A stretch of 64,000 bases of DNA from Cyclobacteriaceae bacterium. GTDB lineage: Bacteria; Bacteroidota; Bacteroidia; Cytophagales; Cyclobacteriaceae. Every line of letters starts with the position of its first letter. Within the stretch, counting starts at the first letter, position 1. Location of the stretch: assembly GCA_016786585.1 (NCBI GenBank), contig JAEUUI010000007.1:310001-374000 (forward strand), written 5' to 3'. Positions 1 to 10,400 of the stretch are shown piece after piece. The notes below the pieces were generated by a model. The model saw nothing but the letters and a program-made list of their open reading frames with translations, made no database searches and had not been told where the DNA came from. The position numbers and the translations under genes were made by a program.

Positions 1-2109
1 GATGAAGTAATGGGCGCGTTTGGTTCACGCATCGAACGCCTGCTGGCGATCGGTGGTGATGCTGACCTCGCTGCCAAGGAAGATGATCCGCGTGCAAACC
101 GCTTTAAACCGGTGGTTAAATTCTTCGGCCCGTACACGCTCGACAAAGGCGATACAAAATCGATCACGTTTACGATGCCGCAATACATCGGTTCGGTGAA
201 AACAATGGTTGTTGCCGGATATGAAGGTGCATATGGTAAAACAGAAAAAGCTACACCAGTACGCAAGCCATTAATGGTGCTGGCAACCTTGCCGCGTGTG
301 CTTGGCCCGGAAGAGACGTTGAAACTTCCGGTGACGCTGTTCACGCAGGAGAAGGGAATTAAGAATGTGAAAGTTGATGTCAAAATAACAGGGCCTGTTT
401 CGGTAACCGGGTCTTCGAGTCAGACGGTGGCCATGAGCCCTGCGGGAGATATGACGGTCGACTTTGATTTGGCAGTGAAGAGCGCGATCGGAATTGCAAA
501 AGTTGAGGTAACGGCTTCTTCCGGAAACTTTAAATCCTCCGATGTAATCGAAATTGAAGTTCGCAATCCTAATACTCCTGTAACAAAAATTACCGAGGCT
601 GTTGTGGATGCAGGTAAAACCTGGAATTCGCCGGTCGCTCTGTTTGGAATCACCGGTACAAACAGCGCCATCCTGGAAGTGTCGAGCATGCCTCCGATCA
701 ACCTTGGTTCACGGCTCGATTACCTCATTCATTATCCATACGGATGTATTGAGCAGACAACTTCTTCCGTGTTCCCGCAACTATATCTTGAACGCGTAAA
801 AGAACTGAGCGAAACCGAGAAAGCAAAAATTCAAATCAACGTGACCGCAGGCATTGAACGGTTGAAGTCGTTCCTTACCCGCTCAGGCGGATTTGCATAC
901 TGGCCTGGTCAACCCGATGCAGACGAATGGGGTTCATCTTATGCGGGTCATTTCCTGGTAGAAGCAGGAGATAAAGGCTATTTCGTTCCGGCTGATATTA
1001 TCAAACGCTGGAAAAAATATCAAAAAGATAAAGCACTGGAATGGCGCAGATCAGACGGTTACTATAACAACGACCTGATGCAGGCATACCGCTTGTACAC
1101 GCTTGCGCTTTCGGGTTCACCCGAATTGGGGGCGATGAATCGCCTCCGGGAAACAGCTGCTCTTTCAACCAGTGGTACCTGGTTGCTGGCCGCGGCGTAT
1201 GCCAAAGCAGGCCAGTCGGAAGCTGCCAAAAAACTGGTAGCAAATTTATCACCGGCTGTTAAACCATATCGCGAACTTAGCTATACATACGGATCGGATG
1301 TTCGCGACCGCGCGTTGATTCTTGAAACGTTAACGTTGCTGGGTGATCTTACCCGTGCGTTGCAGGTTTATAAGGAAGTTTCTTCTGCATTAAGTAATCC
1401 ATACAGTTGGATGAGTACGCAGGAAGTAGCGTACTGTCTGAAAGCTGTATCGGAATTTGCGGGAAGTGAAAAGAGCGAGCTTAAGTTTGAGTACAGTGTC
1501 AATGGTGGTAAAACGGTTTCTTTGACAAGTACGTTACCTGTCTCGCAGATTGCCGTACCGATTGACGGTGTGAATAAAGGAAGTGTTCAGATCAAGAGCG
1601 AAAGTAAAGGTGCGTTGTACACACGCCTGATCATGCAAGGAACTCCCGCACGCGGTAACGAAGAAGATGCTGAATCGAACCTGAGCGTAGGGATATACTA
1701 TACCGATGAAGACGGAAACGCGCTTGATCCTTCAAAACTTGAGCAGGGCACGGAGTTTATTGCGGTTGTAACCGTGAATCATCCGGGTGTACGCAACATG
1801 TATGAGAACCTTGCATTGTCGCAGGTGTTTCCATCAGGTTGGGAGATCAACAACCTTCGCCTGGATGGTGATGAGCAGACGCTTGCCAACAGCGGCTTTA
1901 CGTACCAGGATATCCGTGACGATCGTGTATATACGTTCTTTAATCTTGGGAAAGGAACTGCTAAAACATTCCGGGTAAGCTTAACGGCAACCTATGCGGG
2001 AACATACTATCTGCCGGCCGTAAACTGTGAAGCGATGTACGATAAGTCGATCTATGCACGCAAGAAAGGGCAGGTAGTTGAAGTTGTGAAAGCAGCAGGC
2101 GTACAATAA
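1..2109 (+). CDS. Bacterial alpha-2-macroglobulin family protein, 3' part
   Basis: The frame is open from the first base, so the gene begins upstream of the window; 702 C-terminal residues are visible. Bacterial alpha-2-macroglobulins are large periplasmic proteins thought to trap proteases that breach the outer membrane. The thioester motif C-I-E-Q is intact (bases 745-756), preceded by Y-P-Y-G, so this is the thioester-bearing class. Beta-sandwich macroglobulin segments come before it, the alpha-helical thioester domain follows, and beta-rich C-terminal domains end the protein. PBP1C is encoded about 0.5 kb downstream; that pairing is widespread and suggests a link between the trap and peptidoglycan repair. 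A strong terminator follows the stop codon. The family call is firm; the signal peptide or lipobox cannot be seen. Confidence 0.9.
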   Translation, partial: DEVMGAFGSRIERLLAIGGDADLAAKEDDPRANRFKPVVKFFGPYTLDKGDTKSITFTMPQYIGSVKTMVVAGYEGAYGKTEKATPVRKPLMVLATLPRVLGPEETLKLPVTLFTQEKGIKNVKVDVKITGPVSVTGSSSQTVAMSPAGDMTVDFDLAVKSAIGIAKVEVTASSGNFKSSDVIEIEVRNPNTPVTKITEAVVDAGKTWNSPVALFGITGTNSAILEVSSMPPINLGSRLDYLIHYPYGCIEQTTSSVFPQLYLERVKELSETEKAKIQINVTAGIERLKSFLTRSGGFAYWPGQPDADEWGSSYAGHFLVEAGDKGYFVPADIIKRWKKYQKDKALEWRRSDGYYNNDLMQAYRLYTLALSGSPELGAMNRLRETAALSTSGTWLLAAAYAKAGQSEAAKKLVANLSPAVKPYRELSYTYGSDVRDRALILETLTLLGDLTRALQVYKEVSSALSNPYSWMSTQEVAYCLKAVSEFAGSEKSELKFEYSVNGGKTVSLTSTLPVSQIAVPIDGVNKGSVQIKSESKGALYTRLIMQGTPARGNEEDAESNLSVGIYYTDEDGNALDPSKLEQGTEFIAVVTVNHPGVRNMYENLALSQVFPSGWEINNLRLDGDEQTLANSGFTYQDIRDDRVYTFFNLGKGTAKTFRVSLTATYAGTYYLPAVNCEAMYDKSIYARKKGQVVEVVKAAGVQ

Positions 2110-2115
2110 AATTCA

Positions 2116-2148
2116 GGGACTCTGTGCTAATAACAGAGTCCCTTTTTT
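2116..2148 (+). terminator. Rho-independent terminator after the alpha-2-macroglobulin gene
   Basis: A perfect 10-bp stem (GGGACTCTGT at 2116-2125 with ACAGAGTCCC at 2133-2142) with a 7-base loop is followed by six T. It starts seven bases after the stop codon at 2109. It lies directly in front of the next ATG at 2154, which rules out the in-frame upstream start at 2124 inside the stem. Confidence 0.88.
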
Positions 2149-2153
2149 ACGAT

Positions 2154-2582
2154 ATGAAAAAAAGTTTCTTACTACTTTATTTTTTGATGATTGCGCTGAT
2201 TACGTTTTCGCAAACGCAACAGGAGCAACAAATTATCAGCTTGTCGAAGAAGAAATTCGAATGGATGGTTGCCATGAATTTCGATTCACTGACGCCTATG
2301 CTGGACGAGCGCATGATTTTCATTCACTCCAATGGGTGGCCTGAAACGAAAACAGAGTTCATCAACGATATTAAATCCGGCAAGCTTAGGTACACCGCCA
2401 TTGAAGTGTTGGAATCATCTGCCCGAATCTATCCTGAATCTGCGGTGGTGATTGGTCGGGGTAAGTTCAATGTTACGCTGGAGGGAAAGGACCTGGTATT
2501 CGAATTAAAATACACCGAATTCTATACGCGCAAGAATGGCAAGTGGCTGCTCGCATCCCGCCACGCGAACCGCCTGCAATAA
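2154..2582 (+). CDS. Secreted NTF2-like (DUF4440/SnoaL-type) protein
   Basis: 142 residues when started at ATG 2154; a longer start at 2124 would lie inside the terminator hairpin. An N-terminal signal peptide (MKKSFLLLYFL..., likely cut after TFSQ near residue 19) points to export. The rest fits a small cone-shaped NTF2/DUF4440 fold: an N-terminal helix, a central W-P-E-T-K region and a final strand ending K-N-G-K-W-L-L-A-S-R-H. Members of this family serve as enzymes or ligand-binding domains, and none of that can be assigned here. It lies between the macroglobulin and pbpC genes, an unusual place. No clear Shine-Dalgarno sequence is visible, which is common in Bacteroidota. Fold call fairly sure, function unknown. 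Confidence 0.72.
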   Translation: MKKSFLLLYFLMIALITFSQTQQEQQIISLSKKKFEWMVAMNFDSLTPMLDERMIFIHSNGWPETKTEFINDIKSGKLRYTAIEVLESSARIYPESAVVIGRGKFNVTLEGKDLVFELKYTEFYTRKNGKWLLASRHANRLQ

Positions 2583-2600
2583 CATGCGCGTTATCCCGTG

Positions 2601-4958
2601 ATGAAGAGGTTTATTGTCCGCTACAAGGTTTATATTATTTTATTTTCGCTGGCACTGGCGGTAGCCTACTACTTTTGCTTACCCGATACATTATTTGACG
2701 AACCATACTCCACCGTCCTCGAAGGTAGTCGCGGAGATTTACTCAGCGCATCGATTGCGTCCGATGGTCAATGGCGCTTTCCCGAACTGAACGAGGTTCC
2801 CGAGAAATTCGAAAAAGCACTCATCGCATATGAAGACAAGCGGTTCTTCAGTCACCCCGGTATCGATATTTTATCAATGGGTCGTGCGCTTCGTCAGAAC
2901 ATTGCCGAAGGCCGTGTGGTAAGCGGAGGCAGTACGCTCGACATGCAGGTTATCCGGTTGCACCGGAAAGAATCAGGCCGCACCGTGCTTGAGAAAGCAA
3001 TCGAATCCGTTCTGGCAACCCGGCTTCAGTTCAGGTATTCAAAAAAAGAAATCCTGTCGTTGTATGCATCGCATGCTCCGTTTGGTGGAAACGTGGTGGG
3101 CCTGGAAGCCGCTTGTTGGCGGTACTTCGGTCGTGAGCCAAAAGAACTGTCTTGGGCCGAGGCTGCCCTGTTAGCGGTGCTTCCGAACTCTCCGGCACTG
3201 ATCCATCCTGGAAAAAATCGCGACAAGCTTGCGCGTAAGCGGAATACACTTTTGCTCAAGCTAAAGGAAACAAAGTTGATTGACTCACTTACCTATGCGT
3301 TAGCGATTACCGAACCGATCCCGGGTGAACCCTTGCCGTTGCCGCGACTTGCGAGGCATGCGTTGCTGCGCCTTACGGCTGATGGGAAGGCACAACAGAA
3401 AGTACGGAGCACCATTCGCGTTGAACTTCAGGAGCGTGTCGAACAAATTTTAGACGATCACTACCAAAAATTAAAAGGCAACCAGATTCACAATGCCTGC
3501 GCGCTTGTACTGGATGTTGAAACCGGAAACGTTCTGGCGTATGCGGGAAATGTTAATTCCGGAGCCGAACATGGTTTTGATGTTGATCTGATCGCTGCCT
3601 CGCGAAGCACCGGCAGTATTCTGAAGCCATTCCTGTATGCTGCCATGCTCGATGAAGGCAAGATTCTCCCCAAAACACTGTTGCCGGATATTCCGATTGT
3701 CATTAAAGGTTTTGCTCCGAAAAATTTTACGCGCGATTATGATGGTGCGGTTCATGCCGATCAGGCGTTAATCCGTTCCTTGAATGTTCCGGCTGTGTAC
3801 CTGCTGAAAGACTATCGTTATGAACGATTCTATGAACTTTTAAAAGGTATGGGGTTCAGTACGCTCAACAAATCTCCGGATCATTACGGCCTTTCACTCA
3901 TTCTGGGCGGAGCGGAAGGCTCACTCTGGGATATCACCGGCATGTATGCATCAATGGCGCGTACGCTTAATCATTACTTTCTGTATCCGGGAAAGAATCG
4001 TTATGTAAGGGAAGATTTTCATGCTCCGCGTTATGCGGAACAGGAACCGACCGAACCCGTACTGAGCGAAAGCTCATGGTTGAATGCCGCTGCTATTTAT
4101 CAAACTGTGGACGCGCTGAAAGAAGTGTATCGTCCGGGTGAAGAGACAGGCTGGCGGTATTTTAAAAGCTCACGAAGGATTGCCTGGAAAACCGGTACGA
4201 GTTTTGGCTTCCGCGATGGCTGGGCTGTGGGTATTACTCCGCAATACGCAGTGGGTGTTTGGATTGGTAATGCCGATGGCGAAGGCCGCCCCGGACTAAC
4301 CGGCACCGAAACTGCTGCTCCCGTTATGTTCGATATTTTTTCACAGCTTGACGGATCGGGTTGGTTTAATAAGCCATTGCCGGAAATGAGCAAGATCATT
4401 ATTTGCTCAAAGAGCGGTCAGTTGTTCGGTCCCAATTGCGAAAAGCCTGACACGGTTATGGTTGGCACCGTTGGACAATCCTCCGGCCTTTGCACCTTTC
4501 ACAAGAAAATTCATTTGAGCGCAAACAAAAAATTCAGAGTTCATAGTGAATGCGAATCGCTCGATCGTGTTGTTGCGCAGAATTGGTTTGTATTGCCGCC
4601 GGTACAAGAGTATTACTATCGCGGAAAAAATATTACGTATAAACCGTTACCGCCTTATCGGGCCGATTGTCAGCCGCTGCAGGCTGTCGAGACCATGGAT
4701 CTTATCTATCCTAAGCCCAACGCTAAGATTTTCATTCCGCGGGATCTTGACGGTAAGCCGGGTAATGCCGTATTCGAATTGGCTCATCGCAATGCTGCGG
4801 TTACAGTCTACTGGCATATCGATGGCGACTTCATCGGCAGCACCAAAAAAGTGCATCATATGCCGGTTAACCCCCCGGAAGGAAAGCACATTTTAACCCT
4901 GGTTGACGAAACGGGAGAGACACTCGAGCGCCAGTTCGAGATCATCTCGGGTCATTGA
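2601..4958 (+). CDS. pbpC: Penicillin-binding protein 1C
   Basis: 785 residues from ATG 2601; a GTG lies one codon upstream. Bifunctional peptidoglycan glycosyltransferase/transpeptidase anchored in the inner membrane by one N-terminal helix (about residues 8-26). The GT51 domain carries E-D-K-R-F-F-S-H-P-G with catalytic Glu near residue 78, followed by G-G-S-T-L-D-M-Q. The transpeptidase domain has S-I-L-K (Ser about 339), S-L-N and K-T-G-T-S (about 530). The C-terminal 180 residues match the beta-rich PBP1C tail domain (BiPBP_C) in position and size. The macroglobulin gene upstream is the classical partner; the NTF2-like gene ends 18 bases before this start, so the two are probably co-transcribed. 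All catalytic motifs are present. Confidence 0.95.
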   Translation: MKRFIVRYKVYIILFSLALAVAYYFCLPDTLFDEPYSTVLEGSRGDLLSASIASDGQWRFPELNEVPEKFEKALIAYEDKRFFSHPGIDILSMGRALRQNIAEGRVVSGGSTLDMQVIRLHRKESGRTVLEKAIESVLATRLQFRYSKKEILSLYASHAPFGGNVVGLEAACWRYFGREPKELSWAEAALLAVLPNSPALIHPGKNRDKLARKRNTLLLKLKETKLIDSLTYALAITEPIPGEPLPLPRLARHALLRLTADGKAQQKVRSTIRVELQERVEQILDDHYQKLKGNQIHNACALVLDVETGNVLAYAGNVNSGAEHGFDVDLIAASRSTGSILKPFLYAAMLDEGKILPKTLLPDIPIVIKGFAPKNFTRDYDGAVHADQALIRSLNVPAVYLLKDYRYERFYELLKGMGFSTLNKSPDHYGLSLILGGAEGSLWDITGMYASMARTLNHYFLYPGKNRYVREDFHAPRYAEQEPTEPVLSESSWLNAAAIYQTVDALKEVYRPGEETGWRYFKSSRRIAWKTGTSFGFRDGWAVGITPQYAVGVWIGNADGEGRPGLTGTETAAPVMFDIFSQLDGSGWFNKPLPEMSKIIICSKSGQLFGPNCEKPDTVMVGTVGQSSGLCTFHKKIHLSANKKFRVHSECESLDRVVAQNWFVLPPVQEYYYRGKNITYKPLPPYRADCQPLQAVETMDLIYPKPNAKIFIPRDLDGKPGNAVFELAHRNAAVTVYWHIDGDFIGSTKKVHHMPVNPPEGKHILTLVDETGETLERQFEIISGH

Positions 4959-4976
4959 AAAATGCTGAAATTCATA

Positions 4977-5001
4977 TTGTTATAAAAAAATTATAACTTT
5001 A
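4977..5001 (+). promoter_or_regulatory. Weak Bacteroidota-type promoter candidate
   Basis: TTG at 4977-4979 and TAACTTTA at 4994-5001 (consensus TAnnTTTG, last base differs) lie ahead of the OmpA-like gene at 5018. The spacer is 14 bases, shorter than the usual 17-23, so only the -7-like box is persuasive. Confidence 0.3.
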
Positions 5002-5017
5002 GTTAACTTTTTAATCT

Positions 5018-6139
5018 ATGAAGGCTTTCTATTTTTTGGCCTTGGCGATGTCTATATCGTTCCTTGGTTTTTCTCAATCCGATTCCATACCTCCGGTCGA
5101 TCAACCCTACTACGTGGTAGTCGGTGTTTTTTCAATTCCGAAGAACGCCATGCTATGGACAAAGCAGATGCCCAAGTACCAATTGAAAGGGAAGTACGAA
5201 ATGAACTTTAATAAAGGGTTGCATTACGTGTACGTGATGAAAACCAACGATCGCACTCAGGCCATTGACGAAGCCTTGCGCCTTCGTGCCCGTCCGGATT
5301 CAACGTTCAGCGATGCCTGGGTGTATCATGGATCATTTAAGAAACCGGAACCCGGTGTTGTTGTAACGAATACGGTAATCGTACCGGTAGCGCCAAAACC
5401 AGTGGCTGACACCACCAAACTTCAGAAGCCGAAAGAACTTGAAAAGAAGTCATTCCTGTTTAAAGTAACCCGAAAAGACGATGGTACAGAAGTTAAAAGT
5501 GAAGTGATCGTGGTAGACGTTGACCGCGCAAAAAAAATTGGGTCATACGAGGGCAACAAAATTGTTGAAATCGGAAGGCCCGAAGGTAAATCCGGTTCTA
5601 TGACGGTAACCACACACATGCCCGGCTACAGGCGCATACAACACCGCGTAAACTTCGTAAACCCTTCCGGTGATAGTGTTCAACTTCAGGATAGTGTTAT
5701 TGTATTGTCGTTCGAGTTGACAAGACTCCAAAAGGGTGATGTGGAAGTTTCTGAGATTTACTTTTTCCGCGATGCTGCGATCATGCGCCCGGAGTCGCGG
5801 TACGAGGTTACCAGCCTGGCGGAAATGATGAAAGAGAATCCCCGGTACAAAATTCGGATTCATGGCCATACCAATGGCAATGCGCGCGGAAGAATTATTT
5901 ACCTGAAAGAGAATGCTGAAGAATGGTTTGCTTTAAAGAACACGAAAGAGGGATCCGGATCAGCAAAGGAGCTTTCGGAACAACGCGCTGAAATCGTGAA
6001 GAAATATCTGGTTAGCCAGGGCATTGATCCCAAACGAATGGAGGTTAAAGCCTGGGGCGGTAAGAAACCGATCTATGATATTTTAAGTCCGCAGGCACAA
6101 TCGAACGTTCGGGTAGAGATTGAAATTCTGCAGAATTAA
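5018..6139 (+). CDS. OmpA-family protein with an N-terminal SPOR-like region
   Basis: 373 residues with a signal peptide (cut near F-S-Q-S, residue 20). Residues about 30-110 (start Y-Y-V-V-V-G-V-F, with Y-V-Y-V-M-K) look like a SPOR-type peptidoglycan-binding repeat; this is a shape-based call. A central Lys-rich segment and a beta-sandwich region follow. The last 130 residues form an OmpA C-terminal domain, with I-Y-F-F-R-D-A-A opening and I-R-I-H-G-H-T-N-G in place of the usual G-H-T-D-x-x-G, and a long loop before the conserved helix [12 protein letters not shown]. The likely role is tethering the outer membrane or periplasmic machinery to peptidoglycan. The gene converges on lipA with a 4-base overlap of stops. 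Confidence 0.82.
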   Translation: MKAFYFLALAMSISFLGFSQSDSIPPVDQPYYVVVGVFSIPKNAMLWTKQMPKYQLKGKYEMNFNKGLHYVYVMKTNDRTQAIDEALRLRARPDSTFSDAWVYHGSFKKPEPGVVVTNTVIVPVAPKPVADTTKLQKPKELEKKSFLFKVTRKDDGTEVKSEVIVVDVDRAKKIGSYEGNKIVEIGRPEGKSGSMTVTTHMPGYRRIQHRVNFVNPSGDSVQLQDSVIVLSFELTRLQKGDVEVSEIYFFRDAAIMRPESRYEVTSLAEMMKENPRYKIRIHGHTNGNARGRIIYLKENAEEWFALKNTKEGSGSAKELSEQRAEIVKKYLVSQGIDPKRMEVKAWGGKKPIYDILSPQAQSNVRVEIEILQN

Positions 6140-7023
6140 TCGAGCGGAACGTTCACGTGACGTTCAGCATGATACGAAGAACGAACCAGCGGACCGGCTT
6201 CAACATACTTTAAGCCACGTTTTAAACCTTCCTCTTTATACATCGCGAATGTATCCGGGTGGATAAACTCCGCGACTTCGAGGTGCATTTTAGTCGGCTG
6301 CAGGTACTGACCAAGTGTGAGAATCATTAATCCGTTTTCAACAAGGTCATCCATCGCCTTGAACACTTCTTCGTGCGTTTCGCCCACACCAAGCATGATT
6401 CCTGATTTGGTACGCTTGCCGGCTTCGCGCGTGCGTTTGATCTGCTCCAGGCTTCGCTCGTACTTGGCCTGCGGCCGAACCATACGATAAAGACGTCCGA
6501 CTGTTTCCATGTTGTGTGAAACAACTTCCTGACCGCCTTCTATCATCCGGTATAGTGCATCCCAATTTGCTTTCGTATCCGGAATTAATGTTTCAATGGT
6601 TGTATCCGGGCTGATCGCTTTTGTTTGTACCACGGTTTGGTACCAGATTTCAGCACCACGATCTTTTAACTCATCGCGATTCACGGAAGTAATCACGGCA
6701 TGCTTAACACCCATGAGTTTAATCGCTTCAGCAACGCGCTTCGGTTCTTCCACATCATATTCAGGCGGGCGTCCGGTAGCAACTGCGCAAAACGTGCAAC
6801 TGCGTGTGCACACATTACCGAGAATCATAAATGTAGCGGTACCGGCTCCCCAGCATTCGCCCATGTTCGGACAATTTCCGCTTTCGCAGATCGTGTGAAG
6901 TTTATGGTCGTCAACCAGCCTGCGGACTTTTGCATATTCCGGTCCGACAGGAAGTTTTACGCGCAGCCAATCAGGCTTGCGCCTGCGGGTTTCTTCTTTT
7001 GATATGACGGGGAGCTCAATCAT
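6136..7023 (-). CDS. lipA: Lipoyl synthase
   Basis: Radical SAM enzyme that inserts two sulfurs into octanoyl groups on lipoyl domains. 295 residues from ATG 7023; an in-frame TTG at 7038 is less likely. The auxiliary-cluster cysteines C46, C51 and C57 ([12 protein letters not shown]) and the radical SAM motif C72-x3-C76-x2-C79 (C-T-R-S-C-T-F-C) are all present, and the C-terminal R-S-S-Y-H-A family motif is intact. It follows gcvH by 18 bases on the same strand, so enzyme and lipoyl acceptor are co-expressed. Its stop overlaps that of the OmpA-like gene by 4 bases. Confidence 0.96.
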   Translation of the reverse strand: MIELPVISKEETRRRKPDWLRVKLPVGPEYAKVRRLVDDHKLHTICESGNCPNMGECWGAGTATFMILGNVCTRSCTFCAVATGRPPEYDVEEPKRVAEAIKLMGVKHAVITSVNRDELKDRGAEIWYQTVVQTKAISPDTTIETLIPDTKANWDALYRMIEGGQEVVSHNMETVGRLYRMVRPQAKYERSLEQIKRTREAGKRTKSGIMLGVGETHEEVFKAMDDLVENGLMILTLGQYLQPTKMHLEVAEFIHPDTFAMYKEEGLKRGLKYVEAGPLVRSSYHAERHVNVPLD

Positions 7024-7041
7024 CGTACCCTTCAACAACGG

Positions 7042-7416
7042 TTATTTACCGATAAGTTCCTTGTATTGATCGGCTGTTAAAAGTCCGTCAGCAGAACCCG
7101 TGATTTCTATCTTAATCATCCATCCGGCACCGTACGCGTCTTCGTTAACTTTCTCAGGATTTTTGTCGAGCGCAGAATTTACCTCGAGCACTTTTCCCGT
7201 TACGGGCATATACAAATCCGATACGGTTTTCACAGCTTCAACGGTTCCAAAAACCTGACCATGCTCAACGGTTTGGCCAACGCTGCTGATATCCACATAA
7301 ACGATATCGCCAAGTTCGCCCTGGGCAAAATCCGTAATTCCTACGGTTGCGGTTTTCCCTTCGATTTTAACCCATTCATGGTCTTTGGTGTACTGTAGTC
7401 CGGCTGGAATATTCAT
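7042..7416 (-). CDS. gcvH: Glycine cleavage system H protein
   Basis: 124 residues, the usual length. It shuttles the aminomethyl intermediate of glycine on a lipoyl arm between the P, T and L proteins in the cytoplasm. The lipoyl lysine is K63 in the motif E-A-V-K-T-V-S-D. No gcvP or gcvT is in the window. The gene leads a two-gene unit with lipA. A promoter match lies just upstream at 7437-7465, giving a leader of roughly 15 bases. Confidence 0.96.
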   Translation of the reverse strand: MNIPAGLQYTKDHEWVKIEGKTATVGITDFAQGELGDIVYVDISSVGQTVEHGQVFGTVEAVKTVSDLYMPVTGKVLEVNSALDKNPEKVNEDAYGAGWMIKIEITGSADGLLTADQYKELIGK

Positions 7417-7436
7417 AGATAATGATTTTAGAGCCC

Positions 7437-7465
7437 CAAAATTAAGGACATTTATCTATTGTTAA
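7437..7465 (-). promoter_or_regulatory. Promoter of gcvH-lipA
   Basis: Reading the minus strand, the -7 box TAATTTTG (7444 to 7437) matches TAnnTTTG exactly. An upstream TTA (7465 to 7463) sits in place of TTG with an 18-base spacer, which is in the normal range for Bacteroidota. Confidence 0.55.
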
Positions 7466-7481
7466 GCAGGTTTGTGATTTT

Positions 7482-10400
7482 TTACTGGGCCAGGCTGAAG
7501 CGTACTTGAGCCCCAAAACGGGTGGTCGACCTGCGGAAGGAGTTCGATACTACCGGATCGTTAATGGTGCGCTCATAATACAGCATGATACTCAGCTTCT
7601 GATTGAGCACGTAACTCACGTTTGGCCGGAGCTGGAAGTTGATGTTACCGCTGGTAAGCCGGTTGGGCAAGTCGATTGTGCGCTGAATGGTTTTGGTGTC
7701 GATGAGCGATACATTCATTCGGAATGTGACATCGTTCTTTAATACAATGGTCCGGCCTTTTGTCTTGAAGGGAAGTTTAAAGTTGTTTTTGGTATAGCCC
7801 AATTCAACCGAGATGTCTTTACTGTTGAGTTCGGTAATCTGGGCATTCGATACGAACAACGAAAGTTCACGCTTGGTTTTGTAATCGGCCCTTACCGTCA
7901 GCCGGTTTTTGGTGCGGATGTTGATTCCGATCAGGGGCGAGAATTGCTCCGAGATCAGCACCTGGCTGATCACATAAATTGGCAACACCTTACCGTCAAC
8001 CAGCTCGCCATACGTACCATTGTTGTAGTCTTCGATTGGAACTTTAATGCCCACTTTATTCGGATCATTGTATTCGAGTGAGTTGTTATAGTTCAGTACG
8101 GAATAAGAAGAGGAGTATGCATGTGAAAGCGTAATCGCCTGAAATCTTTCTTTCAATGCCGGAATATTTATTAAACCGGTATAGTCAACCCGCCAGTTCG
8201 GAAGCGGAGTTTTCGGGAACGGACTTAAGCTTACACTTTTTGCACTCTTGCCGGTATACGCTGCAATGAACGAAGCGATTGTTACATCCTGTGACGTGTC
8301 ATACTCATGGCCGGTTCTCCGGAAGAATTCATCGCGGATGATATCAATGTTCTTTTCGAACTGATGAAAAACTTCGGATGATTTCTCATTGTTTGTACTG
8401 TTAAACGCGGTTAGAATACTGATCGTTGAGATCTTATATGTTCCGGCACGATTCGGATTGAGTGATGCAAAATCATTTATATCATTGGAAAATCTGAAAA
8501 TTTCCTGGTACGAATCGGTAACGTCTTTCTTCACATCGAGCTGAATCTTCAACTCCTGCGAAGGTTCAATATTCGCCCGCATGGAAAGCGATTTTGTTCG
8601 GGATTGTGTGAAGAAGTTTGTGAGCTTTTCTTCCTTTGTCAGCCAACCTTTGTCGGCTGCGCGAAACCGGATGTCGGCATCCTGACTTCCCAGTACAAAC
8701 TTCCAGCCTGGAGCTTCAAAGTTTTTATCCATGCCGAACAACCAGGGTGAGGGAGAGAATCCCGGAAGAATGGTTCCTTCTGTGAGTGTATACGTTCCGT
8801 TAATGCTGCGCAGCGACATGAGCACACGCAATAAGCCTTTTACAGCAGGGGAAACTGTTCGTACAGTGTCCGGTTGTTTTGTTTTACCGGGTCTGGCTTT
8901 TGGAGGATTGTTGATGTCGCGCAGAAATACAACTTTGTTGTATAGCTTCACCATGTCGATGCGGCCGGTAAAGGTTTGCTCGCGACTGTTCTGAATAATA
9001 TTTTTAAAATCAAGCGACAAGGTATCTTTTGCATTGAAAAGCGGCCCGGCACGCCAGTTGTAGTTAACCTGGTAGCGGTATTCGAGACCGAGCCAATCGG
9101 TAACCGGAAACTTGTCGAGCGGCACAATGTAGTTTGCCGTTACCGATTGATCGAAGTTTTTCATGCGCCCGAACTTCTTCAGGTTTTCACGCAATACTTT
9201 GTTCACTTCTTCGCCTTCGCCCTCCGGTTCATCGATGATTGTGTTTGCGCGGGAAGCATATTCCAGCGTAATCGATCCCGTGAGGTTCCATTTCACATTG
9301 TACTGCCGGTTGAAAGTAAAATACTTTTGATAGTTAGGGGTCGAATTGGACAGCGAGTTTCGATACACATTTTTAATGAACGATCGTTCGAGGTCACCCC
9401 GCACTAGAATGTTATTCGGCAACGGGCTGAACTTGAAATCTTTTAACAACTTCAGGTAAGGCGATTTGAAGGCATCTGATTTTTTAAACGGCTCAATGCC
9501 AACCTCCTGCTTGGGGGCAAAGGCGTACGCTACGCCCCCGCGGTATAATCGCTGCACCGACTCGTCAATCGTAAAACTTCTGCGCGTGGCTTCGCTGTAC
9601 GAGTAGTTGAACGACAGGTTCTCAATATCGTATAGGTGATTTTCGGACTTCGGATTGGTTTTTATCTTCTTGACGTTCGTGAAGTTTATACTCCTTCGCA
9701 CCGTTCGGTCCTGGATTAATCGTTTATAGGCATCCCGTTCCTTTCGTGGTAACGAATTCAGAAAGCCATCTAGCCTGACGTCCGGGTTGGCCGGGTCAAA
9801 CTGCGGATTGATCGTAGTATTTTCATAGCTCACCAGCATCGGCAGCTTAATACCCGTATTGCCCGGAATAAACTTATCGAGATTTACATTGGCGGTTATG
9901 TCGTAGGCGGTAGTTTCATCGCGCGTTCGTTCACTGATCTTTGAATTCACGCTCCCAAAGCCAAACGTAGTGTAGCGAAGTGAACCGGACACAACTGCGA
10001 AGTCGGCAAGTTTTGTATTGATCACCGTGTTCACGGCCCAGCCCGCAGTCCGGTCGAAATCAGTCAGACGGAGTTCGTTTGCCCACATGCAAACCGTGTG
10101 CGATTTTCCGTCAGCGGATTTCGGATTTCGTACCCCGATCATAATTACTTTCACCTGCGTGAGATCGGGTCGACCCAGAATTCTGAAACCATGCCGTCCT
10201 TCAACGCTGGGTCCCGTAAGCGGATACGATACGGTGAGCGGAAAATTTTCGCGGTCGCGCCTCACTTTCAATTTGTAAAGTTCGGCCAGCGCAAAGTTGA
10301 ATTCATTTTCTTCCGGCCACACCGCGCGTTCACCGTAGTCGCGTGTGTTTTTTGAAATCTTTAAAGGGATTTCAATTTCATAGTAGTTCTGATCAAAGTC

